NCBI GenBank assembly: GCA_033182465.1
Contig: CP137322.1
Location: forward strand, 1,736,001 to 1,800,000
DNA from: Sanghuangporus weigelae
Taxonomy: Eukaryota; Basidiomycota; Agaricomycetes; Hymenochaetales; Hymenochaetaceae
Reading direction: 5' to 3'
Length of the DNA stretch: 64,000 nucleotides
In this document: piece after piece, positions 36,073 through 48,375 of the stretch
How the letters are laid out: the number at the start of each line of letters is the position of its first letter
Position numbering within the stretch: position 1 is the stretch's first letter
Notes under the pieces: model-generated
Databases searched by the model: none
Told to the model about the DNA's origin: nothing
The model's input: only the letters and a program-made list of their open reading frames with translations
Translations under genes and position numbers: made by a program

Positions 36073-38092
36073 TTAAAAACATGCAGACGGCATAGCAGAT
36101 CGTGTCTGACCTGACCGATGATTATCATAGACCACCAACGCCCACATCAAAACCATGAGCATCATCATAGCAAGCATCCTATTTCCATTCAATCAATCGA
36201 CCACGCTCATGGATCATCTGGAGCCATCGACTTACAGAGGTTGCATACTCGTCACGCCAAACCGATCTGCCAATGCGCCAGTGACGAACGGTACTAGCGC
36301 TCCGCCAAGTGTACCTGCACCAACGACAGAACCAATACCGCCGGATAACAGGTGAGGAGGGAAGAAACTCCCGCATTGATTCATGAGAATTGGGAACATA
36401 GGACCCATGAACAGGCCAACGAATGAAACTAGGATTGCACTCGCGACGAAATGAGGTACGGCCCAGATGACAGCCTCAAGCCTAGGAAGTAGCGGCAGGT
36501 CAGATTTGCAAAACAAAATACGGCTTGATAGAACTTACGCAATTGCCATCATACCATAAAGGATCGTCACACGCCGTTCCCCGACCTTTAACGGCAATAC
36601 TTAAACTTGCCCGAAGCGAGAGGAAAACAAAGATTGAAAATGCCTTCTCATTGACCCAAAGCAAGAGAACTCGTCCAAGGGCCAGTCCTGTTGGAGTCCT
36701 TCAAAAACGAAGGTTTTATATTGAGATCAGAGATGCGCACCTCCGAAAAATCCTGAAGAAACATATCCGGCAGATGAACCAGCACCCGTCCGATAAATCA
36801 AATAGGTCACAGTCCAGCCTATGGTTAAGAATCAGATTGAAAGCAATGAGATAGATCAGACACGAAGAAATTTACCCCCGAGGGTGATCTCAACTCCAAT
36901 ATAAGCAAATGCGAACAAAGAACAGAAGTACAGAGCGCGGATCCCGGAGAGCTGTCGATATACATTGCGTCTATCCTCTGTAATGAGGTGACGAGGCAGA
37001 GGTATACCAGACGACGTATACAGTTCTGAAGAAATGGCATCGTCAGCTTCAACGTAAATCCCAGGTCAGAACGTTACAGACCGTTGATTGTCTTCAGTCG
37101 AAAAGTGAATAAGAGAAATATAACTACGGAAATGTTTAAACCGAGCGGCGTCAGATAATAAAAGTTCCAGAGCCTCGTTGTAGCGAATCGCGTCGCAACA
37201 AATGGTGAAGCCAAAGCTCCAACGCCTTTACTCAGATTCAGCATTTCATTCTACAAGAAAAAATACATGTATATGCGTACCGTACGCGGTTTGTAATATT
37301 CCCATCTTTGACGGATCGTTCAAGCCCACGACGAAAGCATTGACTTGGGAATTTTCCATCATCCGCGCAAATCCGTACAGAGTGTAGGCAAGAATCGTGA
37401 CAGGAAACGGAAATGCAGGAATAAGAATTGAGTACCCAATGATTTGTCCCGCTGCTCCTATTGCGATGGTCTGAACGAGATGAATGTGAGTTACAGACAC
37501 AGTGGAAATAGTCAGACCTTTCCGAAGTCAAGGCGATGTACAACGTAAACGTTCGCTATGGCTCCAAGGATATATCCCTTTTTTTGCCATAAAATAAGTC
37601 TTTATGGGTATACCAAATGTTCTCGATCTGTAGGCTGTGCTCACTATGCATAGGAAGAAAAATATTAAAGAGACAATCGAGTATTTGACCTGGACCAAAG
37701 GTTATTAGTAGACATCGGTTTCAGTCAAAGAAACTCTTTACACTATAAAATTCTTGGATACTAGGTAATAGTGGACCGAGAGATGCATCACTCCATCCTT
37801 CAAATATGAACGTCCAGCATAATACAAGAAATTGTATGAGTCTCTTGCGTTGCAACAGTTTCTCGTCTCTGACTGCAGGAGGAGGGAAGTTGTCCTTGTC
37901 ACAGTCAGGATTCGGTACAATACTCCGATGTTTACCATCGTCTTTTAGTGCAAAAACCTTGTGTTCTGCTTTCGATGTAGCATTATTTCCAGAGTCATTG
38001 AAAGCAAGTTGCGGTAATGTGGCCGAAAATTGAGAGTTAGTCCGATCCTTTGTTACAGATGACAGTATCGGTCTGCCGTCCGACACTATCAT
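36073..38092 (-). CDS. MFS transporter, fucose-permease / BSC6-like
   Basis: Major facilitator with about 12 helices. Exons 38092-37742, 37689-37645, 37577-37518, 37470-37281, 37225-37082, 37025-36876, 36818-36741, 36687-36644, 36585-36539, 36481-36236 and 36178-36073 give 486 residues. Key blocks are FEGWSDASLGPLLPSIQ (helix 1), GAIANVYVVHRLDFGK, GYSILIPAFPFPVTILAY, GVGALASPFVATRFA, FAYIGVEITLGGWTVTY, VGERRVTILYGMMAIALEA and GSVVGAGTLGGALVPFVTG, with the last helix encoded by a separate final exon. The intron 36643-36586 appears to use a GC donor (AAG|GCATTT); a GT donor 15 nt further in also keeps frame. An upstream in-frame ATG at 38149 is possible. Substrate is unknown. It overlaps nothing and converges on PEX5 with a 130-bp gap. 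Confidence 0.9.
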
Positions 38093-38426
38093 GAGTGTGA
38101 GCAAGAGAGGATAAGCAACATGGACGCCTGCTTTCAGTGCCGTGAACATTCTTCCGATGAAGGCAGTTCCGGATAAACGTCCTCGTTAGATCACGTGCAT
38201 GCCGAATAAGGTTCGAGATGAGAAAGACGCGTTTGGGCCACCACATGTGTATCGACTCGACTTTCAACAGTGACCACACGAAGAGATTAACCTCAGGGCA
38301 TCGCCGCATCCTTGGAATAGTGAAATAACATCCTTACATAGGAAAAGCTGCACTAACAGATAACCTGCGGTATTGCGTCTATTGCACAATAGTCTGGAGT
38401 TACAAGAATTTTGAACATTTGCGCAT
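38093..38426. promoter_or_regulatory. Divergent promoter region, MFS transporter / TFB4
   Basis: 334 bp between the chosen starts. If the MFS gene starts at 38149 the region shrinks to 277 bp. No obvious known site was recognised. Confidence 0.4.
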
Positions 38427-40269
38427 ATGGACCGTCCTTCGCACATGTCTATTATTCTCGACCTCTCTCCAACCGAATGGCATTTGTCTTCTTTACCTAA
38501 GACTCCTCATCCACTGACTTTCAAATCGTTTTTGTCTCAAACACTTGCCTTTCTCAATTCGCACTTGGCTCTCAAACACGAGAATACACTTGCTGTGTAC
38601 GGGGCGTTTCCTGGAAAGAGGTACGTTCTTCTCTACTCTTCGTGATAAGAACGCTGATGTTTGATATTTGAACTCCCCTATTCTGCTGTCTGACTCGGAT
38701 AGTGTGCTCTTGTACTCCTCAACAGACCACAAAACAGATGCAGCAGATGATAGTCTTGCGGATCCAAACACATACCTGCCATTCAAGATCGTTGACGCGG
38801 TTGTTACCAAAAGGATAGGAGAAGAGCTTGACGCTATGTCGGATCAAGAGGAGGAAGGTGAGCTTGTTGTCGCTTCCAGATGAACAATGCAAAGCCATCC
38901 ATTTGCTGAATGACTGCGTGAAGCACCATGTCAACTTGTTGGAGCGCTAACGAAATCCCTGTGTCGTGAGCATTATTCTTATTTCTGTCTTATTCTGAAC
39001 GCTCTGATTCCCTTTTTTTAGATATAAATCGTCTTGTAAACCCGGCGACGACAAATGTCACCACAGACGTCCCGCCTACACCACCTGAGCCACGAATAGT
39101 CATTCTTTCCGTCTCTCCGGATCTCTCAACTTCATACATCCCGCTCATGAACAGTATCTTCTCTGCGCAAAAGCTTGTCAGTGAGAATCTTTTGTTCTCG
39201 GCCCGGCGTTGGTTTGTTCATCAATGATTCTACCTTGACAGAAAGTTGCGATTGATGTCTGCAAAATATACGGTCCTGATGCGGTGTTTCTGCAGCAAGC
39301 TGCGCATCTGACAGGAGGATCCTATATCTATCTTGAGAGACGAGACGCCTTCCTACAACATCTTTTGGTACGAGCCATTTAAGAGACTTGAAGAAAAGAT
39401 CTTCGATTATACTTTGTTTCCTTAGATGACATTCCTACCTACACCATCTATGCGCAAACTAATCGCCGTCCCTACGCAAGATAGGATCGACTTCCGTGCT
39501 GCCTGCTTTTGTCACAAAACAATCGTCGACATTGGCTTTGTGTGTTCTGTGTGTCTATCAAGTACGTTTGTTTTGTCTCTTCAGAAATTTGCTTTCTAAC
39601 CAGCACTGATTTATTACTGCACCAGTCTTTTGCCACCCCGTTCCGGTCTGCTCAACTTGTCGGTACGTCTTGATTTCTTTTCTACATCTTGTATATCAGT
39701 CGTATGGATGGTTCCGAAATATGATTGTGATGCATCCCTGTTCCCAATGATATTGGCCGCCGTAAACACCCGAGCCATGCACATTTTACTGGCTATTTAT
39801 CATATTCCTATATTCCAATCATCGTCCTACGTTACGATCCGCTACTCCGCTTCCCCGCGTTTGCATCGTAATCTTTCCCCACAAATCTCATTTGTTCCTC
39901 GCCAATCTGGTGTTAAAATCGTTGATTTACAGGACAAAGTTCCCGATAAAGAGTCTCCAGCGACTGAATGCTTCGCGGCCCTCGGGTGTCGGTACGACGC
40001 CGCCGCCCCGTGGTGGAACGCAGTCGGGTGCACGGACACCCGCGCCAGGGAGTGGTGGAGGTGGTGGAACTGGAAGCGGCGCGGGCACTCCAGGACCCGC
40101 GGTGACTGGCGCACGACCGTTGGCGTCGACGGCGAGTGTGACGATGGGCGTCGGGTCGATGAACCTCGGTCCTCCAGCTGCAGGCCAGAATAATATTCGT
40201 GCGAATGGGACGAGTGTCGCGCCTTCTGCGCCCGTGAACGGAGCAGGGACTGGTCCGAGAGCCGGGTAG
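38427..40269 (+). CDS. TFB4: TFIIH core subunit Tfb4 / p34
   Basis: Core TFIIH subunit that pairs with Ssl1/p44. Exons 38427-38620, 38703-38857, 38924-38965, 39022-39176, 39242-39367, 39426-39561, 39626-39662 and 39933-40269 give 393 residues. The vWA-like domain starts IILDLSPTEWHLSS and FLNSHLALKHENTLAVYG, continues APCQLVGALTKSLCHINR, PRIVILSVSPD, KVAIDVCKIYGPDAVFLQQ and HLTGGSYIY. The C4 zinc motif reads CSVC, CHPVPVCSTCRTKFP. After KSLQRL the protein carries a Gly/Pro/Thr-rich low-complexity tail of about 100 residues. The last intron is 270 nt. The overlapping 187-codon frame at 39630-40193 is a shadow. Confidence 0.93.
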
Positions 40270-40824
40270 CAGGCAGACGAAAGCCTCATCTGCGAGAAGT
40301 TGAACGTTGTGAATACGTAGTAACGTACACCCCTTGTTGGTCTAATCTAGTCTGGTCCCCGTCTCCTTCGTTTCTGGTATCAATTTCTCTGACTCCACGA
40401 CGGAGGAACTCGGAACAGCCCGCCACAGGATGCGGGAGGGAGGGACGAATCGCGAATCGCGATGCGACGGAACAAGATGGCGCTCGGAAGAGCCAGTAGC
40501 GTTCGTCCGTTTGGCTCGTTAGACTTTCCATAGCTATAGTGATTTCCCGTTCCCCCGGAGAAGCACAGCCAATGGAGGGGCGCTAGTGGTTGTTCGTTGC
40601 CCTGGATCATTGAATGTAGATCCCTGTTTAATCTGTGTTCCGTCACTCCGAAGTGTGGCTTCCGGACTTCCGTTCTTCTGAGTAATAGATTATAATTTAT
40701 AGCGCCTACTCCTCCTTCCTCCGATCCTCGTCATTCGCCAGATTTGGTAAGACCAGGCGGAGTGCCAGTGGTAGCACCTTAAACTTGCTTGTACTGTGTT
40801 GAAGTGAAGTGCGATGATGATGGT
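40270..40824. other. Convergent intergenic region, TFB4 / HemK-like
   Basis: 555 bp of 3' flanks. Nothing else is seen. Confidence 0.5.
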
Positions 40825-41848
40825 TTATTTCGTGCACACGACTGTGCGGGGTATGCCCCACGGATCGTTCCACACCTCGGTCGAGCTCACATTCGCACGT
40901 GATTGCATGATGTGCTCGACTTCTGCGCTTTGGTCGTGCCCGACCTCGAGGGCGATGAGTCCGCCTGGTCTGACGAGCTCGTGCTGTCGGATGAGGTCAG
41001 CAATGGTGTGGTAAAACGTGAGCCCTCGATCCCGGCCGCCTGTTTCTATTTCAAGTTCCGGTGCGTGCGAAGGGTCGCCAAGAAGTGCACGCGGATCTTC
41101 AAAGTCCCTGACCGAGGACGAGAGAAGGTTGTATTCGCGCAGAGGGATGTAAGGAGGGTTGGAAGTCAGCACGTCGACAGCTGACCAGCCTAGTTCGTCA
41201 AGCAATCTTGGGAATTTGTCGTCCAGGATATCTGCCTGGAGGAACGAAATACGAGCGTTTCCCTCGTTTAGCTGAGACTGAGAATTGACGTTGACGTGTT
41301 CTGCATTCTCTTTCGCCAGCTCAATTGCTTCACCGGCTATGTCTAGTCCGAGCGCACGGACGTTGCCACCATTTTGCCTCCACATGTGACAGAGTAAGAG
41401 CGGAATGCAGCCTGTTCCTGTGCACAGGTCCAGAAGCTTTAGGGGCTCGCTTTCTTGGTTGGTCCTTCGCATTCTCAAATTCGACGACGACGACGATGAG
41501 GAGGAGGAAAGCAGACGTGCAAGACGAAGTGTCCAGTCTTCCGTCTCCGGGCGAGGAATGAGGACCGGTCTGCGTACTTTCAATTCGAGTGGACCAAAGG
41601 GCTGTGTTCCTTCATACAATACAAACAAGCCAAAATAAACAACCAGATGCGATCGAATGTACAATCCATACCATACCAAGGATGTATTGAAGAGGTTCGC
41701 CATTCAATCTGCGTTGGACCATGCCCTGTAAGGTTTTTGCGTCGAGAGCATGATCCTTCATCCATTTGAGTTCGTGTCTTGCTGAAGATGCGCCAAGGGC
41801 CTTTGATAGCCTAGCGAGAAGCATCATGGGTCCGGAGTGAGAAGTCAT
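40825..41848 (-). CDS. MTQ1: HemK/PrmC-type N5-glutamine methyltransferase (Mtq1-like, release-factor specific)
   Basis: SAM-dependent enzyme that methylates the Gln of the GGQ motif in (mitochondrial) release factors. Exons 41848-41677 and 41609-40825 give 318 residues. Visible motifs are the N-terminal helical domain ending LNGEPLQYILGTQPFG, the substrate loop LIPRPETEDW, SAM motif I LDLCTGTGCIPLLL, the acidic turn LGLDIAGEAIELA and the catalytic NPPY (TSNPPYIPLREY). RPGGLIALEVGHDQ near the end is typical. A serine run (nine Ser) interrupts the loop after RPETE. Mitochondrial targeting is plausible from the basic, acid-poor first 25 residues, though it is not proven. Confidence 0.93.
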
Positions 41849-42091
41849 GCGACTCGAGGAGACGAATACACTAAATAGAATTCTGAATAGCGTAGATGAG
41901 TTAATCCTCTCTTTTTGATGGCGACGGCAATAAAATTGCTTTATGTAGAAATTCTCACTCGGTGGGCGCGATAGTAGTTGAGTTGGATGCGGAATGATCG
42001 CACCGAGGACTAGCGAGACGTGTTATGTAACCAATGCCTTCAATTTGTCTCTCAGCCTTCACTCTCATCTCACTCTCTCCTCCTCGACGCG

Positions 42092-44527
42092 ATGCAGAGC
42101 TACCCGCCACTTCGCCCCGTAGAGCCAAGGCCGCCCATCCTCCCGGCTCAGTCTTCTTCTCCGGACAACTACCGCCTCCCGCACGCCGTCCCGTCCAACG
42201 TTACCTCCGCAATTCCCACATCGTCCATCCCTGGCATCTCCCCCATCAACGCAGAGGCTGGCCCCTCTACGCCGGGCCCCGCTGCAGGCAAAAAACGCAT
42301 CGGCGTCGCGAATGCCAAGAAACGCCGTGCAAACGTTGTCGACGATGGCGCGACCGACGACGGCGTCACGTCCCGTCCTCCCACAAAACAGCGCGAGGGT
42401 CCCAAGAAGAAAAAGGCTCAACGCGCCTGTGCCCATTGCCAGAAGGCTCATCTTACCTGTGACGATTGTGCGTAGACCTTTTAGTGATTACCGAATTTAC
42501 CGCATGTGCTTCGCGAAAGAAGGAGATCTGCGAAACGGCCGCACTGGAGAGTTCCCCCCTCATTTTTCTCATTGTTATCGTCGGTGTCGTTGTTTGAGCT
42601 GCTTTTTGCTGATGCTGCTTGCGGATAGCTCGGCCATGCCAACGCTGCGTCAAGCGCGGCATGTCGGATAAATGTGTAGAGGGCCATCGCAAGAAGGCAA
42701 AGTATTTGCTGGATGAAGCGGAGCTCGGTACGCGCTTAAATCCGTATACATTTCAGTCCGGCCAATAACAATTCTTTCCAGAAGCTCTTAAGAAGGGCAA
42801 GACCATCCCGCAAAACACTCCAGAGGGATCCCAGCCTCCTCCCTCAGCTCAACCAGGTACCGTTTTCTCCCGATCTATCGTCTAAATTGGTCATTGGCTT
42901 GGGGTAACTGAAGCAAGATAACTTTCTCTGTAGTGATGGAGCATTTCCCCAGCAGCGATCTGTACTTTAACATCGGCCCCATGGATCAGAGCTATGGTTT
43001 TGGGTCAGAGGCTGCAAATCTCGAGTACTCAAGTCTGTCTGCGATCTTGGGGATGAATAATTACAGTCCTGAGCAACCCTTTCTCACGTCAGAGACTCCA
43101 CCGTCGACTGCCGTTGCGTACGGTTCGCAGTTCGCGAATGCTGCATGGCCGGCGGAGCCGTCCCCTCCGAACATCGCCCCTCAGGCTCTTATGGGTGGTC
43201 AATCGATAGGCTTCGATGGAGGATATGGCGGGCAATCGCAGGAGCAGCAGCAACACCAGCAGCACCAACAACAACAACAGCACCAGCACCAGCAGCAACA
43301 ACAACAACAGAACGGTGGTTCTTATATGCAAAACGGACGATATGGTGGCCAAGCTCTGTTTGACAGTGCTGGTGCTTCGAACATCAGCATACAACAAAAT
43401 GGTCGGGAGCAGCAACAGTTACCGGTCCAGAGCATACCCTCTGACGCTCCCTACTCAGCATCTGATCTATCATTTGCAAACCAGCCATCGTATATGCAAC
43501 CATCGCCTCCAGTGGTACCATCGTTACAACACCAGCAACAACACCAGCAACAGCAGCGCCTGTCTCAGAGTCAACTACAGAGCGCGAGCGCCCCGCCCAT
43601 GTCCCACCGCTCATCGACGCAACAGACGGTAATCTCGGCTGTCTCACCACCTGCCTCGGATACGCCGACGACCACTACCGATGTTGCAACGCCCGGCGTT
43701 CGATCGGGGGAGACTGCGTCGGACGTATATTCTACCGTCACGAAACCGTATAGCTATATCGAAAGTTATCAATTCTTGATGAGCTTCTTGTATAAACAGT
43801 GAGTCTTTTCTTGGGGAGTAATGTAGGAAGTTCGCTTAATTCATTGCACGTATGGAGAAGGTTCAACAAAAACGATATTTTGCGTGTAATTCGTGCGCTC
43901 GCGATCTACCGGCCGTCTTTGATTGCTCTACAAGCACCGATGAGCGAAGAAGACTTTATCTTCATGGAGAAATGCCTTCGTCGTTCTCTTCTGGTGCGTA
44001 CTTGTCTGCTTTCGAAACCATTTGGATTCCAATTTGCTAATACCTTGATAGGAACTCGAAAAACTGATTTCATATAGTGGTACGCCGACAGTCGTATGGA
44101 GACGAACGGGCGAGATCTGCATCGTCGGTGTCGAATTTTGTCTCCTCACGGAATGGAAAACAGAGGATCTCCTCACTGGTCGGAAATACATCTACGAGGT
44201 TTGTCTTTCTTCTCTTCAAGGTCATCCCAAGAAGAAAAACTGAACCTCCTGTAGCTCTTCGAAAATCAATCAGTGATCGAGTACTGGGAGAAGTTCGCCT
44301 CGCATGCGTTCGAGAACACAGCGACGTCGGTGTTCAGCCATTGTGTCTTGCTGAAGCCCTCCGGCGAGCCAATACCGTGCACGTTCTGCTTCTCGATTCG
44401 AAGAGATATATTCGACTTGCCGAGTGTTGTTATTGGTGCGTTCTGTAGCGTCTTCTCCTTAACTTACCAATAATTCATCGATTCTGACGAATATATGTGA
44501 ATAGGACAATGGTTACCGTTAATGTAG
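42092..44527 (+). CDS. ERT1: Zn2Cys6 PAS-domain transcription factor, Ert1 (gluconeogenesis/ethanol regulator) type
   Basis: Nuclear regulator of carbon-source response genes. Exons 42092-42467, 42629-42727, 42782-42856, 42934-43798, 43861-43993, 44052-44198, 44255-44435 and 44505-44527 give 632 residues. The binuclear zinc cluster at about 112-142 is [15 protein letters not shown] joined across an intron to [16 protein letters not shown], giving all six Cys. A Gln-rich middle region follows. The C-terminal PAS-like domain is strongly family-like: [55 protein letters not shown] and [20 protein letters not shown]. The start [15 protein letters not shown] follows a pyrimidine-rich leader. Confidence 0.94.
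43243..43312 (+). repeat. CAG/CAA/CAC-rich Gln/His coding tract in ERT1
   Basis: It codes a Gln-rich stretch with interspersed His. A second shorter Gln run is at about 43530-43560. Both are likely length-variable activation-region tracts. Confidence 0.8.
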
Positions 44528-45247
44528 AGCGAGCTCTGTATGTACTCTACGAAGTACTCTACGAATGAATTGCATAAATTTTCATTTTATTTCATTTCTT
44601 TCCCACTGTTCCAGAAGCATGGTTTTGTTGCGCATTTTTGTCCCGGCCGTTCGCATTCTTTTGGAGACTACTAGTTTGTTAGCTAGCAATGCAAGAGCAT
44701 CAATACTCATCGATGTTTAAGTATAAATTATGATTGTACATCCTACACTAAGTTATATATCTCTTCGTTTTCCTTTGCGACTGTCTTTTTCCGGGTTCTA
44801 GAGAATTCATATGCCTGTCTCTACGTTCGTCTGCTTAACATGCTCGTTCTCGTTCTTTATCCTTTGGGCCTCCTCTGGCCCGGTCCGGGTCTTTATGAAG
44901 GGTGAAGATTTAGTACCGGTGATGACAGTGAGCCTTGCCTTGACTTTCTCAAGTCGGATTTATTATGAATTTTCACGTGAATTGATTTTCTTCTTTCGTT
45001 TCGAAGGAATAGAGAAGAAATAAATATATAGATTATTCATCACGAGTGAATGCGAAAAATAATGAATCTGACAAGTCCGAACTGAATAAAATGAGAAGAA
45101 AAGGAGGGGAGAATTATGAAGAACGTATAACCAACGAATACTTCTGCTTCGCTAGGCGAGCACACCAAACCGCGCCCTCTCCATTTCCCACTCATACTGC
45201 GCATCCATATATCATTTCATGTGTAACACTCACGCAGGGCATTCATC
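44528..45247. other. Convergent intergenic region, ERT1 / PRA1
   Basis: 720 bp with no supported exon. It is AT-rich around 44580-44770, consistent with 3' UTRs. Confidence 0.5.
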
Positions 45248-46085
45248 TTAAACACTGCCCTCAACAGCGGCGTACTCGCTCTCGATGCCGGGCTCCATGA
45301 AGCAGGCGTGGAAGAGGATGACGAAGGACGAGGCGCCGACGAGCCAGAAGAACGTCCCGAGGGGCGAGGACCACCAGAGGAGCGGGACGCCGATGACGAA
45401 GAGGGTGATGTAGAGGGATTTTTGGGTTACAACGTGGTCGCCCACTTGCATTGGTTCGGGAGCTGGGTAGGCGTAAGGAGAGGGGAGAGGGTTAGTTGGG
45501 TGAAAGTTAGCGATGAGTGAGGAACGAACCGAATCTGTTGATCGCTGCGAACCCACCGACGAGGAAGGCGATGGAAATGAGCAGAAGCGGGTTGGTTATC
45601 CTTGCCAAGTTGACAGTGATTTTTTAGTAAATTACGAAAAAGATCAACCAGAGACAGGGCTCACAAAGCGTAGACAGCCAGAACGGCGACGATGATTCCA
45701 TAATTTCCTATTCAAAGTTCGTTCGTACCGTAAGTCATAAGCCGAGATCGAACAATTTAGATGTAATGTACGAACCAGAGAAATATCGCGTATTATACGA
45801 AACTCGCTGTATACCACATCAATAACAATAAGCTCATGCAAGATGACGGAGAGTTTTGCTGAGGCGCCACGCACCTGGGTAGCCTGGTTCAGGTCCTGCG
45901 GGCGAGACAAACGGTGATGGTCGAAGAATTCTTGGGGAGGGCGTAAGGCGCTCAGGCGCGTTTCCTATCGACAACAATAGCAAACCAATGAAGGATAATG
46001 AGTAGAGATTCGTTTCAACGCTGAGCAATTGATGACTTACTCTGAAGCTCTTAAGAGCATCTGTAGCACGGACGACATGTTCCAT
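45248..46085 (-). CDS. YIP3: PRA1/Yip3-family prenylated Rab acceptor
   Basis: Small ER/Golgi membrane protein that handles prenylated Rab GTPases. Exons 46085-46041, 45964-45875, 45806-45776, 45707-45665, 45600-45530 and 45462-45248 give 164 residues. The start MEHVVRATDALKSFRETRLS leads to RPPQEFFDHHRLSRPQDLN. Then comes RVSYNTRYFSGNYGII, the family core, two hydrophobic hairpins (VAVLAVYALITNPLLLISIAF; LYITLFVIGVPLLWW) and the tail HACFMEPGIESEYAAVEG. One exon is only 31 nt. Confidence 0.93.
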
Positions 46086-46359
46086 CACTAAGATTGCTGT
46101 TTACCGACGGTAGGAGAGAGCACGACAAGGATGATGATGAGTATTGAAGGCAAATGCGAGCGACGGAGCGCAGTAGACGACTCGGAGTCAACGTTTATAG
46201 TGTACCTTCGTTGCTGCGGGCCAATGATCAGGACGTAGGGTGATCGTGACGAATGGTGTGACGGACACGCGTCGACACGTCACCGGCGCGTCTCGTCCCC
46301 GCATTCGCCATTCACTGCGTTTGTTCAACGTAACGATCCTCTGCACGTAGCCATCAGCA

Positions 46360-46617
46360 ATGATACGCCGCCAACCGACACTCGTCGCACTAACAGAGAC
46401 AGACGTGCAAGATGTGCGCGACTATCTTGAACAGTCCAAGGCGACGAAGCAGGAGGGGCAGAGTCAGGCGCTTTCTCAGCCGCCTCCGTCTACAAACGCC
46501 AGTACAGCCAGTACGGCTGTCCCTACCTCGAGCTCTACTACGATCGTCGGTGGGAGCGGGAGTGGCAATGTGAATCCTACTGGTAGGACCAAGGAAGAAC
46601 GGTTGGGTTTGCGGTGA
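46360..46617 (+). CDS. CDC26: Anaphase-promoting complex subunit Cdc26 (Apc12)
   Basis: Single-exon gene of 85 codons. The N terminus MIRRQPTLVALTETDVQDVRDYLEQ fits the Cdc26 pattern (ML/IRR-x-PT then an acidic helix), the segment that inserts into the TPR groove of Cdc16/Apc6 and stabilises it. The rest is Ser/Thr/Gln-rich and ends NPTGRTKEERLGLR. The small size and the N-terminal motif are the only evidence. It diverges from the PRA1 gene across 274 bp. Confidence 0.75.
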   Translation: MIRRQPTLVALTETDVQDVRDYLEQSKATKQEGQSQALSQPPPSTNASTASTAVPTSSSTTIVGGSGSGNVNPTGRTKEERLGLR

Positions 46618-46844
46618 AGTGCGAGGACTACAGGTATAGGTGTACGATGTGGATGGTTTCGCTACGGGTGTCTTATTGTTATGATGGTATGATTGCCCTC
46701 CTTTTTCATTGATTTCGTATCCAGACTGAATGAAAGTTCCGCGGCACAGAATTTGTATATAGAGTGAAAAAAGTCTATCCAAGATTAAATGCAACGCAGG
46801 AAAGCTCAGAAGCATGCAACGGGAAACAAGAAACACGAATAGAT

Positions 46845-48182
46845 CTACGCCTCCTGTGTCTCTTTCTTTCGTTTCTTCTTCGGTGGTTTCTCTCCTTTCA
46901 TGGGTGGTTCAGAAATCGAAGGTGCGGGTGTCGACCCATCCACGGCCGCCAAAGCCTTCTCTTTCTCCTTCCTCTCTTTCTTCCTTCGCTTCTTCTCCTC
47001 TTTCTCCTTCGCCTTCTCTTCCTGCTCTCGTTCCTTTGCAGCTGCTTCCCGCTGCATCGCCTCATCCCTAGCCAAATTCAAATGTGCGAATGGATCCTCT
47101 TCGTCGTCGCTGTCTTCGAGAGCACCCGTGGCAGATCGTTGATCTATTAGACTCGCGTTTACTTCCCGCTCGTCTTCTTCGTCGACTTCGATTTCGAGCT
47201 GTGTTGAAGGGACTGCAGGTTGTTGGACGTGGAGTGGAGAGAAAGGATCTGGTTGGAGAGAGCCTCTTAGGGAGAGCATTTGATTTGCAACGGTCATGCT
47301 AAAGGAAGAGTCAATGTCATTGACATCAGAACACACCAAGTAGAGACCTATGATACTCACCCAATAACGGTAAACTCTAGTATACCGTCTTTGCCTCCCA
47401 GTTTGTCACTGGTAATTCTATGCACCCAAGAACCATGTGGTTCATTGTGATCATCAGAATTCGTTATGAGGACGGTGTTCTCATCTGTATCCATCGCCGT
47501 AGAACCATCATCTGCCTTTTCCACAGCGTGGGGTCCGAATTCTGGATCGTTCTCCGCAGGACCATATTCAAACACCCAGTTCTCAGTCGGGATATGTTCG
47601 CGGGGTATTGAAACGTTGAATGTCCGGTGTACGAGGAGTGAGATGTGGTCGGGAGAGCAGAGGTTTATCTTCCCGGCTATTTCATGATAGATTAGTTTCT
47701 TCTAGATATTCAAGAAGGAAGTGCCTACTGAGCTTCATCCCGACTTGCGGGCTCCAGACCGTTGCATCGAAGCACACTGTGCAGACTGAGAAGGGACATT
47801 CATTCTTGAGGAGTGCTTTATCGGAGATGAATTGGGCGTTTGAGTGACAGAGCATGACGCCTTCAAGGGCCGGTACATATCTTCAAGAAATATGGTAAAC
47901 AAGTCTGCAAAGCTAGAAACAAAATGAGTAGACATACTTCATAACCAGTGAATCAAGCATTTCATATACTCCAGATAACGGATCCAACGAGAACCTGGGC
48001 GGTATAGATACGACCACCGATGCGCTAACGACTTGGAATCCACCATCCGCTTTTCGCTTCCCTTTCGACTTTTTCTCCTTTCGGACTTTCTTTGCTTCCT
48101 TGTGTAGGGAGACGCTTGCACTCTCTGCTATCTCTGCATGTTTTCGCTTTTTGGGAGAGAAGGGAGGAGACGGCAGAGACAT
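46845..48182 (-). CDS. RPA43: RNA polymerase I subunit Rpa43 (A43)
   Basis: Stalk subunit of RNA polymerase I, paralogous to Rpb7, which contacts Rrn3. Exons 48182-47938, 47880-47729, 47676-47361 and 47298-46845 give 388 residues. A basic N terminus (PPFSPKKRKHAEIAE) precedes the tip domain VVVSIPPRFSLDPLSGVYEM, LVMKYVPALEGVMLCHSN and CPFSVCTVCFDATVWSPQ. The OB-fold part reads GMKLTGKINLCSPDHISLL and FNVSIPREHIP. The tail is acidic and then extremely Lys/Glu-rich (EKAKEKEEKKRRKKERKEKE type), a common nucleolar feature. The start chosen is MSLPSPPFSP. Confidence 0.92.
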
Positions 48183-48375
48183 GATTTTGACGACCATTCG
48201 TCGAATTGACTTCAACTTCAGGTTTGTGGCCAAAAATCTGAAGTGTGCACGTGACTCACCAAGTGACTTTTCAGAACAAAAACAAAACATTTGTGATCGA
48301 GTTCTCATTCCGAACTTACCAACTCCTCCTGTTCTTTTTGTCCTTATACCCCCATTGGCGCCTTGTCGTCTCCCT

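Noticed and set aside
39630-40193. 187-codon plus-strand frame with Arg/Trp-rich end
   Set aside because: It lies in another frame over the last Tfb4 intron and exon. The Tfb4 frame continues the conserved zinc motif into TKFPIKSLQRL and ends at 40269.
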